A stretch of 45,000 nt of DNA. Source: Leishmania donovani (lineage: Eukaryota; Euglenozoa; Kinetoplastea; Trypanosomatida; Trypanosomatidae). Below, in pieces: positions 1 to 10,500 of this stretch. The notes under the pieces are model-generated. The model was not told where the DNA came from, ran no database searches, and saw only the letters and a program-made list of their open reading frames with translations. The stretch covers positions 1,072,535 to 1,117,534 of the forward strand of contig NC_018263.1 in the NCBI RefSeq assembly GCF_000227135.1, given 5' to 3'. The translations under genes were made by a program, and so were the position numbers. The stretch's first letter is position 1, and every line of letters begins with the position of its first letter.

Positions 1-1154
1 CGCTCGCTGAGGAAGGTGCTTGCGAGGGGAGCAGAGGGTAGAGAGGGGCGGGGAGCAGTAGTGGTGCGCGGAGAAGGTCTCCTGTCCTTCCTTGAGACGA
101 CGGGCAGCTGCTCACGGACTGGCTGTGGAAGGCACAGGAGGTCGTAACGGCAGAGTGCGATGGGTGGACGACTGCATTCGCTGCCCAAGGCAAGACTTCA
201 CCGCGACATATGTAAAAAAAAAGCAGCCAAAGAGGGGAGACACGTTAAGGTGAGCCGTTGTGGTGAAAGGCCCAAACCGGACAGAAGAGCGTGGCCAGCT
301 TCGCTTTCCGGACGGATAGCGAGGCGTAAGAGCCTGAAAACGAATGGAGGAGGGCAAGGCGCAGAGGAAGACACCGATGGCGCACCATCAAAACACGACG
401 CAGGATCACTGCGAGAGAGTGCTGAGAACGGAGGAGGGACCTACGCGGCATGCACACAAAAGCGTGAGAAGAGGCAAAACGCTATTTGGATGGCAGTGAT
501 GACTGCGAAAGAGGTAGGGTGAAGGAGTGAAGGGGGAACCATTAACAAGGAGGCGGAAGGTTGGCTTCATGCGCTGTGTGGCACCCCCTCTTGACGAAGC
601 GAAGAGGAGGAGGAGGACGTAACAAGGAGAGAGGGACAACTAGCCGAGGAGTGGATACAGATAAATAGCATGAGAGTTGGGAAGTGAACCCACTGTCTGC
701 ACGCACGAGTGTGCGTGGAGGAGTTTGAAGAGCAGCACCATCCGTTGCTGCTACCCAGAAACGCAAAGGCAAGTACCCGTACTTGCAGCAGCAGAAGCAG
801 AGAGTGCGCACGCTAAGCGCTTCATGCTTATGCGATATGTGCGTTGTGTGTGTGTGTGTGTGTGTATGTGTGCGTTAACCGTTTGTTCAGCTTCCATGTG
901 ACCGGCACATGCAGCTATGATAAGCAGTACGCCTTTCGCGAACGCCGACAGTGGTGGGGCAAGGACAACGACACACCTACATACACGCAGTTGGCAGCAG
1001 CAGCACTCAAAGCGAGACAGAGAAAGGGAGCAGCGACACACGTGGAGCATGGCACAACGGCAAAACGGGAAACAGCATTATCCCACACACCGTTGCTGCG
1101 GTGGTGGCTATCCCTCTTTTGTTCTCCTTCCAGACCTACCTCCCTTGCCACCTC
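1..1154. other. Non-coding stretch 3' of the FAN1-like gene
   Basis: No open frame here has the composition or length of a trypanosomatid gene; the frames present are short and overlap on both strands. It should contain the 3' UTR of the FAN1-like gene and the spacer to the next gene downstream, which lies off the left edge. A GT microsatellite lies at about 845-872. I see no tRNA-like cloverleaf. Confidence 0.6.
845..872. repeat. GT dinucleotide microsatellite
   Basis: About ten uninterrupted TG units followed by an imperfect extension (TATGTGTG). It lies in the gap 3' of the FAN1-like gene. Simple repeats of this kind are common between trypanosomatid genes. Confidence 0.85.
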
Positions 1155-4100
1155 CTAGCGGATGCGTTTGGTGCTGACGCGCTGGCCATCGTCGTACACC
1201 TCATCCACACGCACGACGCAGACCTCAAAACCGCAGCGATGCAGCAGATCGTTCACGGCGATCTGCTTCGTGCTCAAGAAATCGCTGGGGCCCTTTACCT
1301 CCATCAAGCAGAAAGAGGTGCGCAGTACAGCAGAGTCACCCCCCACTGAGGGCTGAAGAGCCGCATTGCTGCACTCACCACCGCCGCTGCCGCCAGTGCG
1401 CCAAAAGACCAAGTCGGGGAAGCCAGAAAACGCCAGTGGCACCCCTTCCGTGACTGGGCTGAGGTAAAGACACCGCAAGAGCCGCCAAAGAGGCTCGAGG
1501 GGGATGGCACGCAGAATGTCGAGCAACGGCAGCGGCCCGACTGGCACCTTCCATGCCTCTGGCACGGCAAGCGTTGAGACGCGGGAGGAGAGTGATGCGT
1601 CAGCACTGTCCTTCACCGACTCTACTCTTTGCGCCTCTGCGTTCCTCTCCTGCACCACCCGCCCAAGCACAAGCGACGACGTCTCGGACCCAGTGGACAG
1701 CAGTGGCGTTGCTGGCAGGGAAGACGCAATCTGCACCGAGTCTTCTTCATTGCTCCCGCGAAATTCCTCCTCCATCTTTGCGGTGTAGCTGTGGCGATGT
1801 GGGCCACAGCCGTACTCATCTCGACTGCGTCGACGGCGTGCTCGCTCCTCGTCCCTGTCGTAGCCCTTGTCCTCATCCGCACGCTGAACTACGTGCGCTT
1901 CCTTACGCGGTGCTTCGGCCCCTGCGTCTCGCCTTCGCGCCTTGAGATTGCTCGGCCCTACCCCTTCGGCGGTGTTCCCTTCCACCTTGATGCGGGCACC
2001 GACATATGCTATCAGTTCCTCCCTCGTGCAGCGCTCCAGCTGCGCCAGGCGTGCCTCGATCAAGGCGCGTCGGCGCCATAGAAACTGAATAGGCGTGGTC
2101 AAATCGAGTGGGCCGTCCTGAAACGCAGAGAGCCAGAGCACCTCGTGGGTCGAACAGGTCTGTAGCGGCGGCTGGTCGGACTCGTGGTCGCCTGCACTGA
2201 CTGGGAAGCTGGCAAATGGGGGAGAGACAGAGGGAAATGCCCAGTAGCAGTCCCACAAGAGAGCTCGAGCAAGACACGCAATCCACTGGCCCTCACAGTG
2301 CACGCCACACCACACAGAGGTCACCTTCGCGCCCCCGGCGTTGTCTCTCCCCTCGGTTTCTGCCTTAGCGGAGTTGGCCGTCAGCGTGCCTTTGCGCCTC
2401 CGAGGCTTCGGATCAGTGGCAGCATTTGCGGCCGCGGCCGTCGTCCTCGAGGCACCGTTCCATCGACTCAGATAGCGCTGAAGAACGAGCAGCTCAACAG
2501 GCAACGCAGGGCGACGCTGTGGGTGGAGCGCACCACTCGGCGTCGTAGACTTTGCCGCTTCCGCGGCTCCGCCTGCTGATGTGCTTGGGCGTCCAGGTGC
2601 TTGACCGCTAGGTTCACGCCAAAGCATGCGATCCAGCTTATCTCGCACGCCGCCAATGTGGCGCATCGCCACGTCCACGAGACGACGCGTTGCAAACTCC
2701 AGATACGCTGCTGGCGGAGTCCACTGACGCACTTTGCGGTGCGTCACTGCCAGCAGCCTTTCCAGTGTGAGCCGATCCTGGCGGCGGCAGTACCGGTCCC
2801 GCACGTACTCCCACGCTGCGTGAAGCAACGCGAGCGAGGCAGGTGATAGTCCCTCTGCCGCAGGCGGAGAACTGTTGTTATCATCAGTGGCGAACGTCGC
2901 CGAAGCAGCAGCAGGCCAGAGTACACGAAGCATGCGGCTGCGCCGCTGCACCTTTATCGGCAACGCAGACTCGCTGGCCGGAGAGTGATTGCCTGCAAGC
3001 ACGTTGCAGAGCGCAGCTGCTGTGGAGTTGGACATAGCATCACACGGCAACCACTTGTCATTCGTCACGTGCCCGCCGCCGTCGGAGCCGGTGGCGGGCA
3101 CCGAGCGCGCGTCGTCGGCCGTGTGGCTCGCCAACTCACGATACCCCGCCTGAGCCTCCTCCAGCACTGCGAACGCCTCCGCGTAACGTTTTTGATGAGA
3201 CAGGTTCTGGGCCAGCCGCGCTACCCACTTCCCCCGCTTGTGCGGTTTGTAGCGAAACTCATACGTGATTGGGGAGATGTGACAGCGAGCGCCGCTCACC
3301 GGCATGTGATGCAGCACAAAGATTGGTTCATAGAGAAGGTGGTGCAAGCAGGCATTGGCGTCGTCGTACCGTCGCGCGCTCTGCAGCAGTGGAAACAAGA
3401 GCTCCAGGCATGCGAACCAGCGGTAAAGCGGCGTAAAAATCAGAAGATGCTCGGCGTGGCACCCTTGGTGATAAACTAGTGACTCCAGCGATGCAGTCAC
3501 CGATTGCGTAAAGTGCTTTGACAACGGCGCTGCTTCGGAGACGACGGGAGGAGCAGGCGGGTGCATGGAACCGAAGTGCGTCACCTTACCAGAGACCAAA
3601 GAGGCGGAGGCGGCAGTGCGCGCATGGTGTGGATGCTGCTTCACTGCCGCCACACCCGCACGCACGGCGGCCATGACAGTGTCATACATGTGCGACACGA
3701 AGGCGCTGCTCTTTCCGCGATGGCGCTGCGCTGCAGTCACGGCGCCTTCAGTCACGCAGTACAGCTCGCGCTGAGTGGAAAGGGCCCGGCGGTATTCCTG
3801 CAAGGTGGCAGGGCTGGAGAAGAGACACACATGCGGTGGAGTCGGCCACACCTGGGTAACAGTGCCATCCTCAGCAGCGCCAAAGTCCCGAAATGAGCGG
3901 GATGTGTGCACAATCGTATCCATCAAACTTGAATCGTTGTCGCTCGGCTCGGCTGAAGCATCAGGGCGAGATCGACTCTCCGTCTTGTTGGCTGCTCTTC
4001 CACCAGAGGAGATGTCTCTGTACAGCTGCCCGCATACACGTGGCAATGCTACCTTTGTCGCCTTTACTACCGGTGGTGGTGAGCACCACTGTGGCAGAAG

Positions 4101-6362
4101 GGCATGCGGAACGCTCTCCTTGAAGGCCTTCGGGTCCGGGTGCGCCGCGGTAGATGGTGACGGCTCAGTCAAGCTCGGCCGCGCCTGATGGCGAGCGGCA
4201 CGGAGAGTCTGTAGCAGGAGCAGGAGCTGCGGCCGCACCATCAGCAGTGTTGGCGGAGTAGCCACCGTCATTGTGGCCATCACTGCTTTCGCGCCTTGCC
4301 CGCTCACCATCCCGGCGCCGTTGTTGGAGGTTAAAACGTGGAATAGCTCCGTAATCCACGTAAGGTGCTGTCTTAGCCCTGAGTGTGGCACATAGACGGA
4401 ACCGATAACACGATCCCAGCATTGCGCCACCGCGTCCGACTCCACACTCACAGTCGGGAAACATCGACGAAATGGAGACCGATCAGGGGCACTCGCAAAG
4501 GCACTGGTGCAACGAACTGCACCTCGAGGGGAAGGTCTGGTGATCAACGGCGCAGAGGAGAGAGCATGCGGTGCTGTAAGAGGCGGGCCGTGAGAAGGTA
4601 TCATTGTATCCGTGGTGGGAGTATCGGTAGTCGCCGACGCTGCTGGTGAGCCGTTGACGGTGCTTGTTGGCACCCACACAGAGTACCGCCGCTCAACAAG
4701 GTAGCGAATCATATCTCGCTTACGTCCCGGTATCACGTCGTACAGACTATTATGGCTTATCTGCCCTGGCCGCGCACATGCAACGTCGTCCGTCCAGCCG
4801 CTGCTCTTTAGGCGCAGCACAGGCGTTGGTTCCGCCATGACACCCCCGCCAGAACTGCCATCTTTGCACAAAGCGTTGCCTGAAGTTCCGAGGGTGGATG
4901 CCGTGGTGAAGGCGATAGCACGGGTAGTGATGGTTGCATCACCTCCTCGAGCGCGTTCATCCATCAAGGCTCGTGCCTTGCTGCAGTGACGCAGCGTCGT
5001 CAGAAACGTCCGCAGCTCCGTAGCGCGCACCGCCTGTGCCACACGAATGACCGTCTCCACGCTGCTGAACGACGACGCCGACTTGCTGACGGCAGTGGCG
5101 TGACGATGCTGCGGCCTACCTTCTTCGCAACAACTCAGAAGAAGTCGCGCCACTCTTGCCCCGTCGTAGTGCTCCACCAGCGGTGATGACGCCATCTCCG
5201 TACGGGCGAGCTCGTCGGCCGGTAGCAAGGGGGTCTCCGTCAAGTCTGTGGACGCGTCCTCCTCAGCGCTGTGCAGGCACACAGTCTCAGCACCACCACC
5301 AGCAGAGTCAAGCGAGGCCTGTTTCGTAGCCCACCAGAGAAAGCGCCGTTGTGTCAGCGCGTTTAGGGCAGGCTGCACGTGCAGCCAGTCTCCGTAGCGG
5401 AGCTCGAGGTGGCGTGCGGTGAAGCCGTGCGCATGGCGCAGGAGAAGCCTAAGGAGCAACTCCGATTCCTCACTGCCACTCCAAGCCCAGTCGTCGAAAT
5501 GCATGTTTGCGCTTCGTGCTTGCGCCGCAGCAAACGGCGCTGTCGCACGCTCTCCGCCATCTTCCTCTTCGGTAGCGTCGACTGCCGTCAAGGAGAGGAG
5601 GGCTCGACACGCCCAGAGATCCTCCGCGCTCAACGCGCGTCCTGCATAGCGCAGGACATACCAAAGACACACGTGAAACGCATCTGTGACAAGCCACAAG
5701 TGAGGCGTAGCAGAGGCAGCCGAGGGGGCGGTAAGCGCTCCTTGGCCCGCCATCAAAGCGATGGACGCAGAAACGAGTGCTCTTTCCTCGGCGTCCCCCT
5801 CTACACCGTCGTCGGGCGCGTAGCCTTCTTCGTTGTCGCTGCAATACTCACCGCCTGCGCCTTCAGCAAGTTCATCCTCATCACTCCTATCCTTAGTAGA
5901 GTGTTGGCCACGATCCACGATCGTACGAGCGGCACCGCCTGCGCGACGAGATGATGATGGTGTCGCGCCGCTCTTCCGCTGGCCAGCTATTCGTCGCCTC
6001 TGCGCGAGTGGCGGCGCCGCCGTTGTCGAGGTGGAGGAGCCTGCGGACGCCAATGCGACTGCCGGTCGCTCTCGCTTGCGAGAATGGTGCATGATTGCAG
6101 CAGCACTTGTAGATGCCGCTGCATTGTTAGCTAGATGCGTCATAGCTTCCTGCGGACTTTCTCCCCTAGCGACGATTGTGGAAGGGCGAACACGAGTGGC
6201 GAACGGTGCAGCAGGTGCGGCGGAAGAAGACGAGGCTGTCTGGCAGTCGTCCACGACCTCCACTACCATGGCGCCGTCATTGTCAGCCCTTGAGCGGCTC
6301 GCCTCTGTACTTCGAGAGTTCAAGAATGGATCCGTCGGACTCGCGTCGGCATCAGCACTCAT
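1155..6362 (-). CDS. FAN1: FAN1-like structure-specific nuclease (VRR-NUC domain)
   Basis: A 1735-residue homologue of Fanconi-associated nuclease 1, a 5'-flap endo/exonuclease acting in DNA interstrand crosslink repair. The C-terminal VRR-NUC domain carries the PD-(D/E)xK motif: GFPDLVFW with D1650, then MEVKGPSDFLSTKQ with E1688 and K1690. Upstream are the FAN1 blocks RGKWVARLAQNL (about residue 1041, TPR-like region), GVHCEGQW (about 1354) and FQDGPLDL (about 1414). The first 270 or so residues are Ser/Ala-rich low complexity, with no obvious Cys/His ubiquitin-binding zinc finger as in human FAN1. The protein is much longer than the roughly 1000-residue human protein because of low-complexity inserts. 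The open frame extends to a GTG at 6527, but the ATG at 6362 is the first AUG after the predicted splice acceptor near 6727. Expected location is the nucleus. The family assignment is strong; activity is inferred from the intact catalytic residues. Confidence 0.92.
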   Translation of the reverse strand: MSADADASPTDPFLNSRSTEASRSRADNDGAMVVEVVDDCQTASSSSAAPAAPFATRVRPSTIVARGESPQEAMTHLANNAAASTSAAAIMHHSRKRERPAVALASAGSSTSTTAAPPLAQRRRIAGQRKSGATPSSSRRAGGAARTIVDRGQHSTKDRSDEDELAEGAGGEYCSDNEEGYAPDDGVEGDAEERALVSASIALMAGQGALTAPSAASATPHLWLVTDAFHVCLWYVLRYAGRALSAEDLWACRALLSLTAVDATEEEDGGERATAPFAAAQARSANMHFDDWAWSGSEESELLLRLLLRHAHGFTARHLELRYGDWLHVQPALNALTQRRFLWWATKQASLDSAGGGAETVCLHSAEEDASTDLTETPLLPADELARTEMASSPLVEHYDGARVARLLLSCCEEGRPQHRHATAVSKSASSFSSVETVIRVAQAVRATELRTFLTTLRHCSKARALMDERARGGDATITTRAIAFTTASTLGTSGNALCKDGSSGGGVMAEPTPVLRLKSSGWTDDVACARPGQISHNSLYDVIPGRKRDMIRYLVERRYSVWVPTSTVNGSPAASATTDTPTTDTMIPSHGPPLTAPHALSSAPLITRPSPRGAVRCTSAFASAPDRSPFRRCFPTVSVESDAVAQCWDRVIGSVYVPHSGLRQHLTWITELFHVLTSNNGAGMVSGQGAKAVMATMTVATPPTLLMVRPQLLLLLQTLRAARHQARPSLTEPSPSTAAHPDPKAFKESVPHALLPQWCSPPPVVKATKVALPRVCGQLYRDISSGGRAANKTESRSRPDASAEPSDNDSSLMDTIVHTSRSFRDFGAAEDGTVTQVWPTPPHVCLFSSPATLQEYRRALSTQRELYCVTEGAVTAAQRHRGKSSAFVSHMYDTVMAAVRAGVAAVKQHPHHARTAASASLVSGKVTHFGSMHPPAPPVVSEAAPLSKHFTQSVTASLESLVYHQGCHAEHLLIFTPLYRWFACLELLFPLLQSARRYDDANACLHHLLYEPIFVLHHMPVSGARCHISPITYEFRYKPHKRGKWVARLAQNLSHQKRYAEAFAVLEEAQAGYRELASHTADDARSVPATGSDGGGHVTNDKWLPCDAMSNSTAAALCNVLAGNHSPASESALPIKVQRRSRMLRVLWPAAASATFATDDNNSSPPAAEGLSPASLALLHAAWEYVRDRYCRRQDRLTLERLLAVTHRKVRQWTPPAAYLEFATRRLVDVAMRHIGGVRDKLDRMLWREPSGQAPGRPSTSAGGAAEAAKSTTPSGALHPQRRPALPVELLVLQRYLSRWNGASRTTAAAANAATDPKPRRRKGTLTANSAKAETEGRDNAGGAKVTSVWCGVHCEGQWIACLARALLWDCYWAFPSVSPPFASFPVSAGDHESDQPPLQTCSTHEVLWLSAFQDGPLDLTTPIQFLWRRRALIEARLAQLERCTREELIAYVGARIKVEGNTAEGVGPSNLKARRRDAGAEAPRKEAHVVQRADEDKGYDRDEERARRRRSRDEYGCGPHRHSYTAKMEEEFRGSNEEDSVQIASSLPATPLLSTGSETSSLVLGRVVQERNAEAQRVESVKDSADASLSSRVSTLAVPEAWKVPVGPLPLLDILRAIPLEPLWRLLRCLYLSPVTEGVPLAFSGFPDLVFWRTGGSGGGECSNAALQPSVGGDSAVLRTSFCLMEVKGPSDFLSTKQIAVNDLLHRCGFEVCVVRVDEVYDDGQRVSTKRIR

Positions 6363-7585
6363 CGTGTCTGGCACTGCGCCCTGCTTCCCGAGGTATCCAC
6401 CGCCCCCTTTCGGCCTGTCTCTTTGGAGGCTGCTACCACGTTGCTGTGCGCACTGGAAGGCTCGTCGCACCCTCTTGAGTGCTGTGTCAGCAGAGACACA
6501 CAGCCGCGCTGAATACGCCCTTAACACACTGAAGCTTCACCGCACGTCTCGCTTGGCGGTGTGTTCGATTGAAGGAAAAGGGTTTTGAGGTAGCTCCTTT
6601 TTTTTTCGCTATCTCTGTGAACGCAGAGCTTCTGTGTCTATGAGTTATGCAAAGACGGTTGGGTGTACGTGTGTATGTGTATGTGCAACGCGTTGGTGTG
6701 AAAGACGCAGTTACGTGGTGAAAGTACTAAGGAATAAAGAGACGAGAGAAAGGGAAATGGGTGCGGGGTGTTGGGCTCCCTGCCCCTCCCTTTTCGTGAG
6801 TTCTTTCTGGTCACGCGTGTGTGCGGGTCTGTAAGGCACCCCTCACCCATCCTCAGAGAGGCAGATTTGGAGGGAGGAAGGATAAGGTAACAGTGATGTG
6901 AAGAGTCCTTTGAAAGTTTACGTGCTCGCATTGAGGCAGGAAAAAGGTGCGTGTCTCCGTTTTGGATTCCGTAGCTGTTGCTTAGCGTTTGTGCATATAT
7001 GCTCGTGTTTGTGAAGAAGTGCACCGCTGCAGTTGATGGCGTTCCTTTTTTGTTTTGGGGGAAGTGACGGCGAAATGCTCGACGCGCCGTGCACGTGCGC
7101 CATGAAAAAAGGAGCGGGAGAGGCACAGATGGGCAAGAAAGGGCAGATGATCAGGAAAAGAAAGGGAAAGCTTAAACGAGTGAAAAGGGCGGGTTACCTT
7201 GGCGCGCAGGCACACATATCAGTGCACGCCTACCGGAGGTGAGGCATCCCAAGACCGAGCGTGAGACCGAGCGTGAGATCGGACAGGAGTCGTCGTCCAC
7301 TCAAACAGCAGCGTATGTTTCTTCTAGTATGTGTGTGCTGTCGAAAGAGAATAAGAGTTTGACGTCGGGGAAGGAAAAGGGGCGCACACTGCGGAATGTT
7401 CCTCGTCAGCTCGCAGAGGTGCGCATGTGCACAGGGATTAGCGCGTACGCGAAAAAAAAAAGAAGTGAGAAGCAACAGCATAAAATGCATTCATGCATCG
7501 GTGTCACTGCCGCGTTTGCGAATCCATGCTGCACTGACATTACCGTCTCCCTCCCCCCACACACACCGCTTCTTCGAACCTCTGC
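6363..7585. other. Gap between the kinase and FAN1-like genes
   Basis: It holds the FAN1 5' UTR side and the kinase 3' UTR. No credible gene is seen. From 6363 to 6726 there is no ATG at all on the minus strand, which supports the FAN1 start. The rest is mixed purine-rich sequence with short overlapping frames. Confidence 0.6.
6727..6760 (-). promoter_or_regulatory. Candidate spliced-leader acceptor for the FAN1-like gene
   Basis: On the minus strand a pyrimidine-rich run (CCCTTTCTCTCGTCTCTTTA) leads to the first AG at 6727-6728. The predicted 5' UTR is 364 nt with no upstream AUG. Polypyrimidine plus AG is the known trans-splicing signal of trypanosomatids; use of this exact site is inferred. 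Confidence 0.5.
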
Positions 7586-10500
7586 TCAAATTTCTAGCCC
7601 TGCCTCCACCATTATCGTCTTCCAGTGTTGTAGCGCCTCGTGTGCGCTTGGCCGCTGCAGAGGGTCGAGGTCCAGCAGGGTCGACATAAAGTCCACCACA
7701 CGCTTCCCCACAGCCGCTTCGAGATCGCGCCGCTCCCAGTCGTCAAGGGCCTTTTTAGAAACCGACGGTGTGAAACTAGAGCCTGTATCGGCACCAACGC
7801 TGGATGTGGTCGGCACCGTGGCCTTTTGCAGAGAGCGAGGCGCACCCGGCAGAGGGCCAGCTGCCGTACTTGTCTTTGAAGCCGCCGTTTCGGGGTCCTG
7901 GTCCTCGCCATCGTCGACAGCGGCGAGAACCAGCAGGCGACCCAGCCGGGCCTCCCCAAAAAGCATGCGGCCCGTGAGCATCTCGTAGAGCAAGCAACCG
8001 CAGGCCCAGATGTCCACTGAGAGCTCCGCTCGCCGCAGCAGCTCCGTCATTTGGGGCCCCGTCGACTCCATCAGCTCCCCACCACGGCTTCGGAGCGGGA
8101 GGTATTCGGCTGATGGACCGGCAAAGCTCGCAGCGTGGGAGCCACGTTCCACCCTCTCGGAGAGAGTGAGGAGCGAGGAGGTGGCTGGGGTCGCTGCCGC
8201 GGCTGGTGCGACGGCTGTCGCTATGCGACGGAGCAGGGCGTAGCGCCGCTTCGCCGACATGAGCTCCGGCGGCTGGATCGCCTCTGTTCCCCTGCCGACG
8301 CCCCACCGACCAGCCAAGAAGCGAGCCTCGCCTGCCATGATGTCGTGCTTCAGGTTTTGAATATCATCGTCGTCGCACGTGTCGCAGGAGCCGAAGTCGC
8401 ACAAGCACACAGAGGACGGCAGCATCGGCGGATCCATCTCCCCCCGCGCAGCGCTGGCGGCGGTAGCGGTGATGAGGACGTTGTCACACTTGATGTCGCC
8501 GTGGCGGATGCGGTGGTCGTGCATGAAGGCGACTCCCTTGAGCACCTGAAGGAGACAGCGCGCACACGTTGTGAAGAGCGAGGTGCTTGGCGCAGCGGCT
8601 GGCGTCGGTGTGCTGGAAGTCGTCGCGGGCGCCGCTGTCGGCATCGGCCCGCTCTTGCACGAGTCCTTCATCCCCGGTGAAAGCGTGAGCACGGCGCACC
8701 CCAGTGGATAGTGCTTCTGTCGCCACAACCGCAGCGATCCTTGGGTGTAGTGCGGCAGGACAAGGATGTACTCGTCCTTGGTGTTGTCGAAGGAGAGGAG
8801 CGGGACGATGTGGGGGTGACCGCGCAGACGGTACATACAGAGCACCTCCGCGTGACAGAGGGGCAGGTTTCCACTCTCGCTTCCCTGAACGTTGAGGGGG
8901 ATGTGCTTTATCGCCACCTCGCACTTGCAGACTGCCTGTGCGATCCGCTGCGTCGCTGTGCGCCATGGCGCACGCAAGCCATCCAAGACACCGGGCGCGA
9001 TCCTCTCCGCGGTTGTCGTGACCGACCGACCCATGTGGAGACTTTGAGGCGTGGTGCCACCAACACCAGCGCCAGAACCGCTAGCTGCTGTGCTTCCGCG
9101 TGTCTTTGCTGGCCGCCAGCGAAACCCGCGCTGGCCCCATCCAGGAGGCAGTTGCGTGTCGCCGCCGGTGCCGGGCCTCTGCACGAAGCCGGACGTGACG
9201 GAGCCGTAGCCGCCGGCACCAATGCGCCGCTCATTTTGCTGAGTGATCAAAGGTGTGATGGCGCGCGGAAGGAGCAAGCGTAGGAGCACATAACGACCGG
9301 CGAGCATTGCGGCACTCGGTTTACCGCTACGGCCGCCGCCGGTGCCGCCTGCCTGAGGCTGATGAAGAGAGTGATGGTGAACGCTGTTGCCGATGTTGCC
9401 GCCGCTTTCGCTGTGAGAGTACGAGGGGTGAGGCGGTTGCGGAGAGCACTCTTGCTGCATCGACGGCGCATACGCGGACTCGAACTGCTCCATTCTTGCC
9501 CGCTCCATCTCAGCGTACTCGTCAAGCACCCATTCCTCCAGCAGATCAATAACGAGGCTGTTGCGGCTGTCCTTGAGGTAGTTGTGCATTGCCTGTATAA
9601 CATGAAAAGAAGAAGGGCTGTGTTGAGGAGTGTACCGCCACCGATCCGTCTGCGCCGCATCTGACTTCTGCGTGAAAGTCGAGCCTGAGGCTGCAGCGGC
9701 GGTGCCGCTGCCAGCGTGCCAGCGCCGCTGCGAGGACGACGACATGTCCGGCAGCACACGCTTCTGCGTGAGCGAGGACACGGTGTAGGCGTACTGAATC
9801 ATACCGCTGTCCTGCTGGAGAATGATAGAGCAGATGCACAAGATGAGTTCCATCGTCACCGCCGGTGCCACTATCGGTGTTAGGACTGGGCGAGACGTGC
9901 GAGGCACTCGCTTGCGGCGTCGCTGACCGGTAAGCATTGAGAGAGGACTACTCTCGGGCATGGGCAAGGAGTTCAACGACAATCCACTGTCGCAACGTCG
10001 CCGCTCCTTTGAGTCCTGTTCGTCCACGCAGCCGGCATAGCTGCCCACCTCATCGCTAGCATTTCCGCTGCGGCTCACCTTTCCACCCGTTGGCGCAAAG
10101 TCGGCAAAACTGAAGACAGGGCGTAAGTGTGATTCATCCGAGGAGTGGCTGCCGTGGAAGTGAGCGGCGGCCGTCGCAGCAGTCGGGCAATTCGAAGCGG
10201 TGATGGCTGCTGCAGTAGCGGTGGCGGTGTTGGCCGTTCCACGAGATGCCATGCCCTGCGCCGTCAACCCAAATTGCAGGTGTATCGTGTCGGAAGGGAT
10301 CTGTGCACTTGTGGTCGCGCCAGCCACAGCGTGAGGCTTCTGATTCTCCGCCTCGATGAAGCCGCCAGTGTCGCCGGTGGAGGTGAAGTACATAGGCGGG
10401 CCTAGAGAGCCAAACGACAGCTTAGGAAGGGCAAACCCATCGACAGTGGTTGGAGTGGACGTGTGCAGCACAGGTACAGGTGGTGGAGTGAGTGTCGACG

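Noticed and set aside
5833..6588. 251-codon plus-strand frame
   Set aside because: Antisense to the N-terminus of the FAN1-like gene; Ser/Ala-rich composition mirrors the low-complexity coding strand.
7239..7988. 249-codon plus-strand frame
   Set aside because: Overlaps the kinase C-terminus in antisense; no domain seen.
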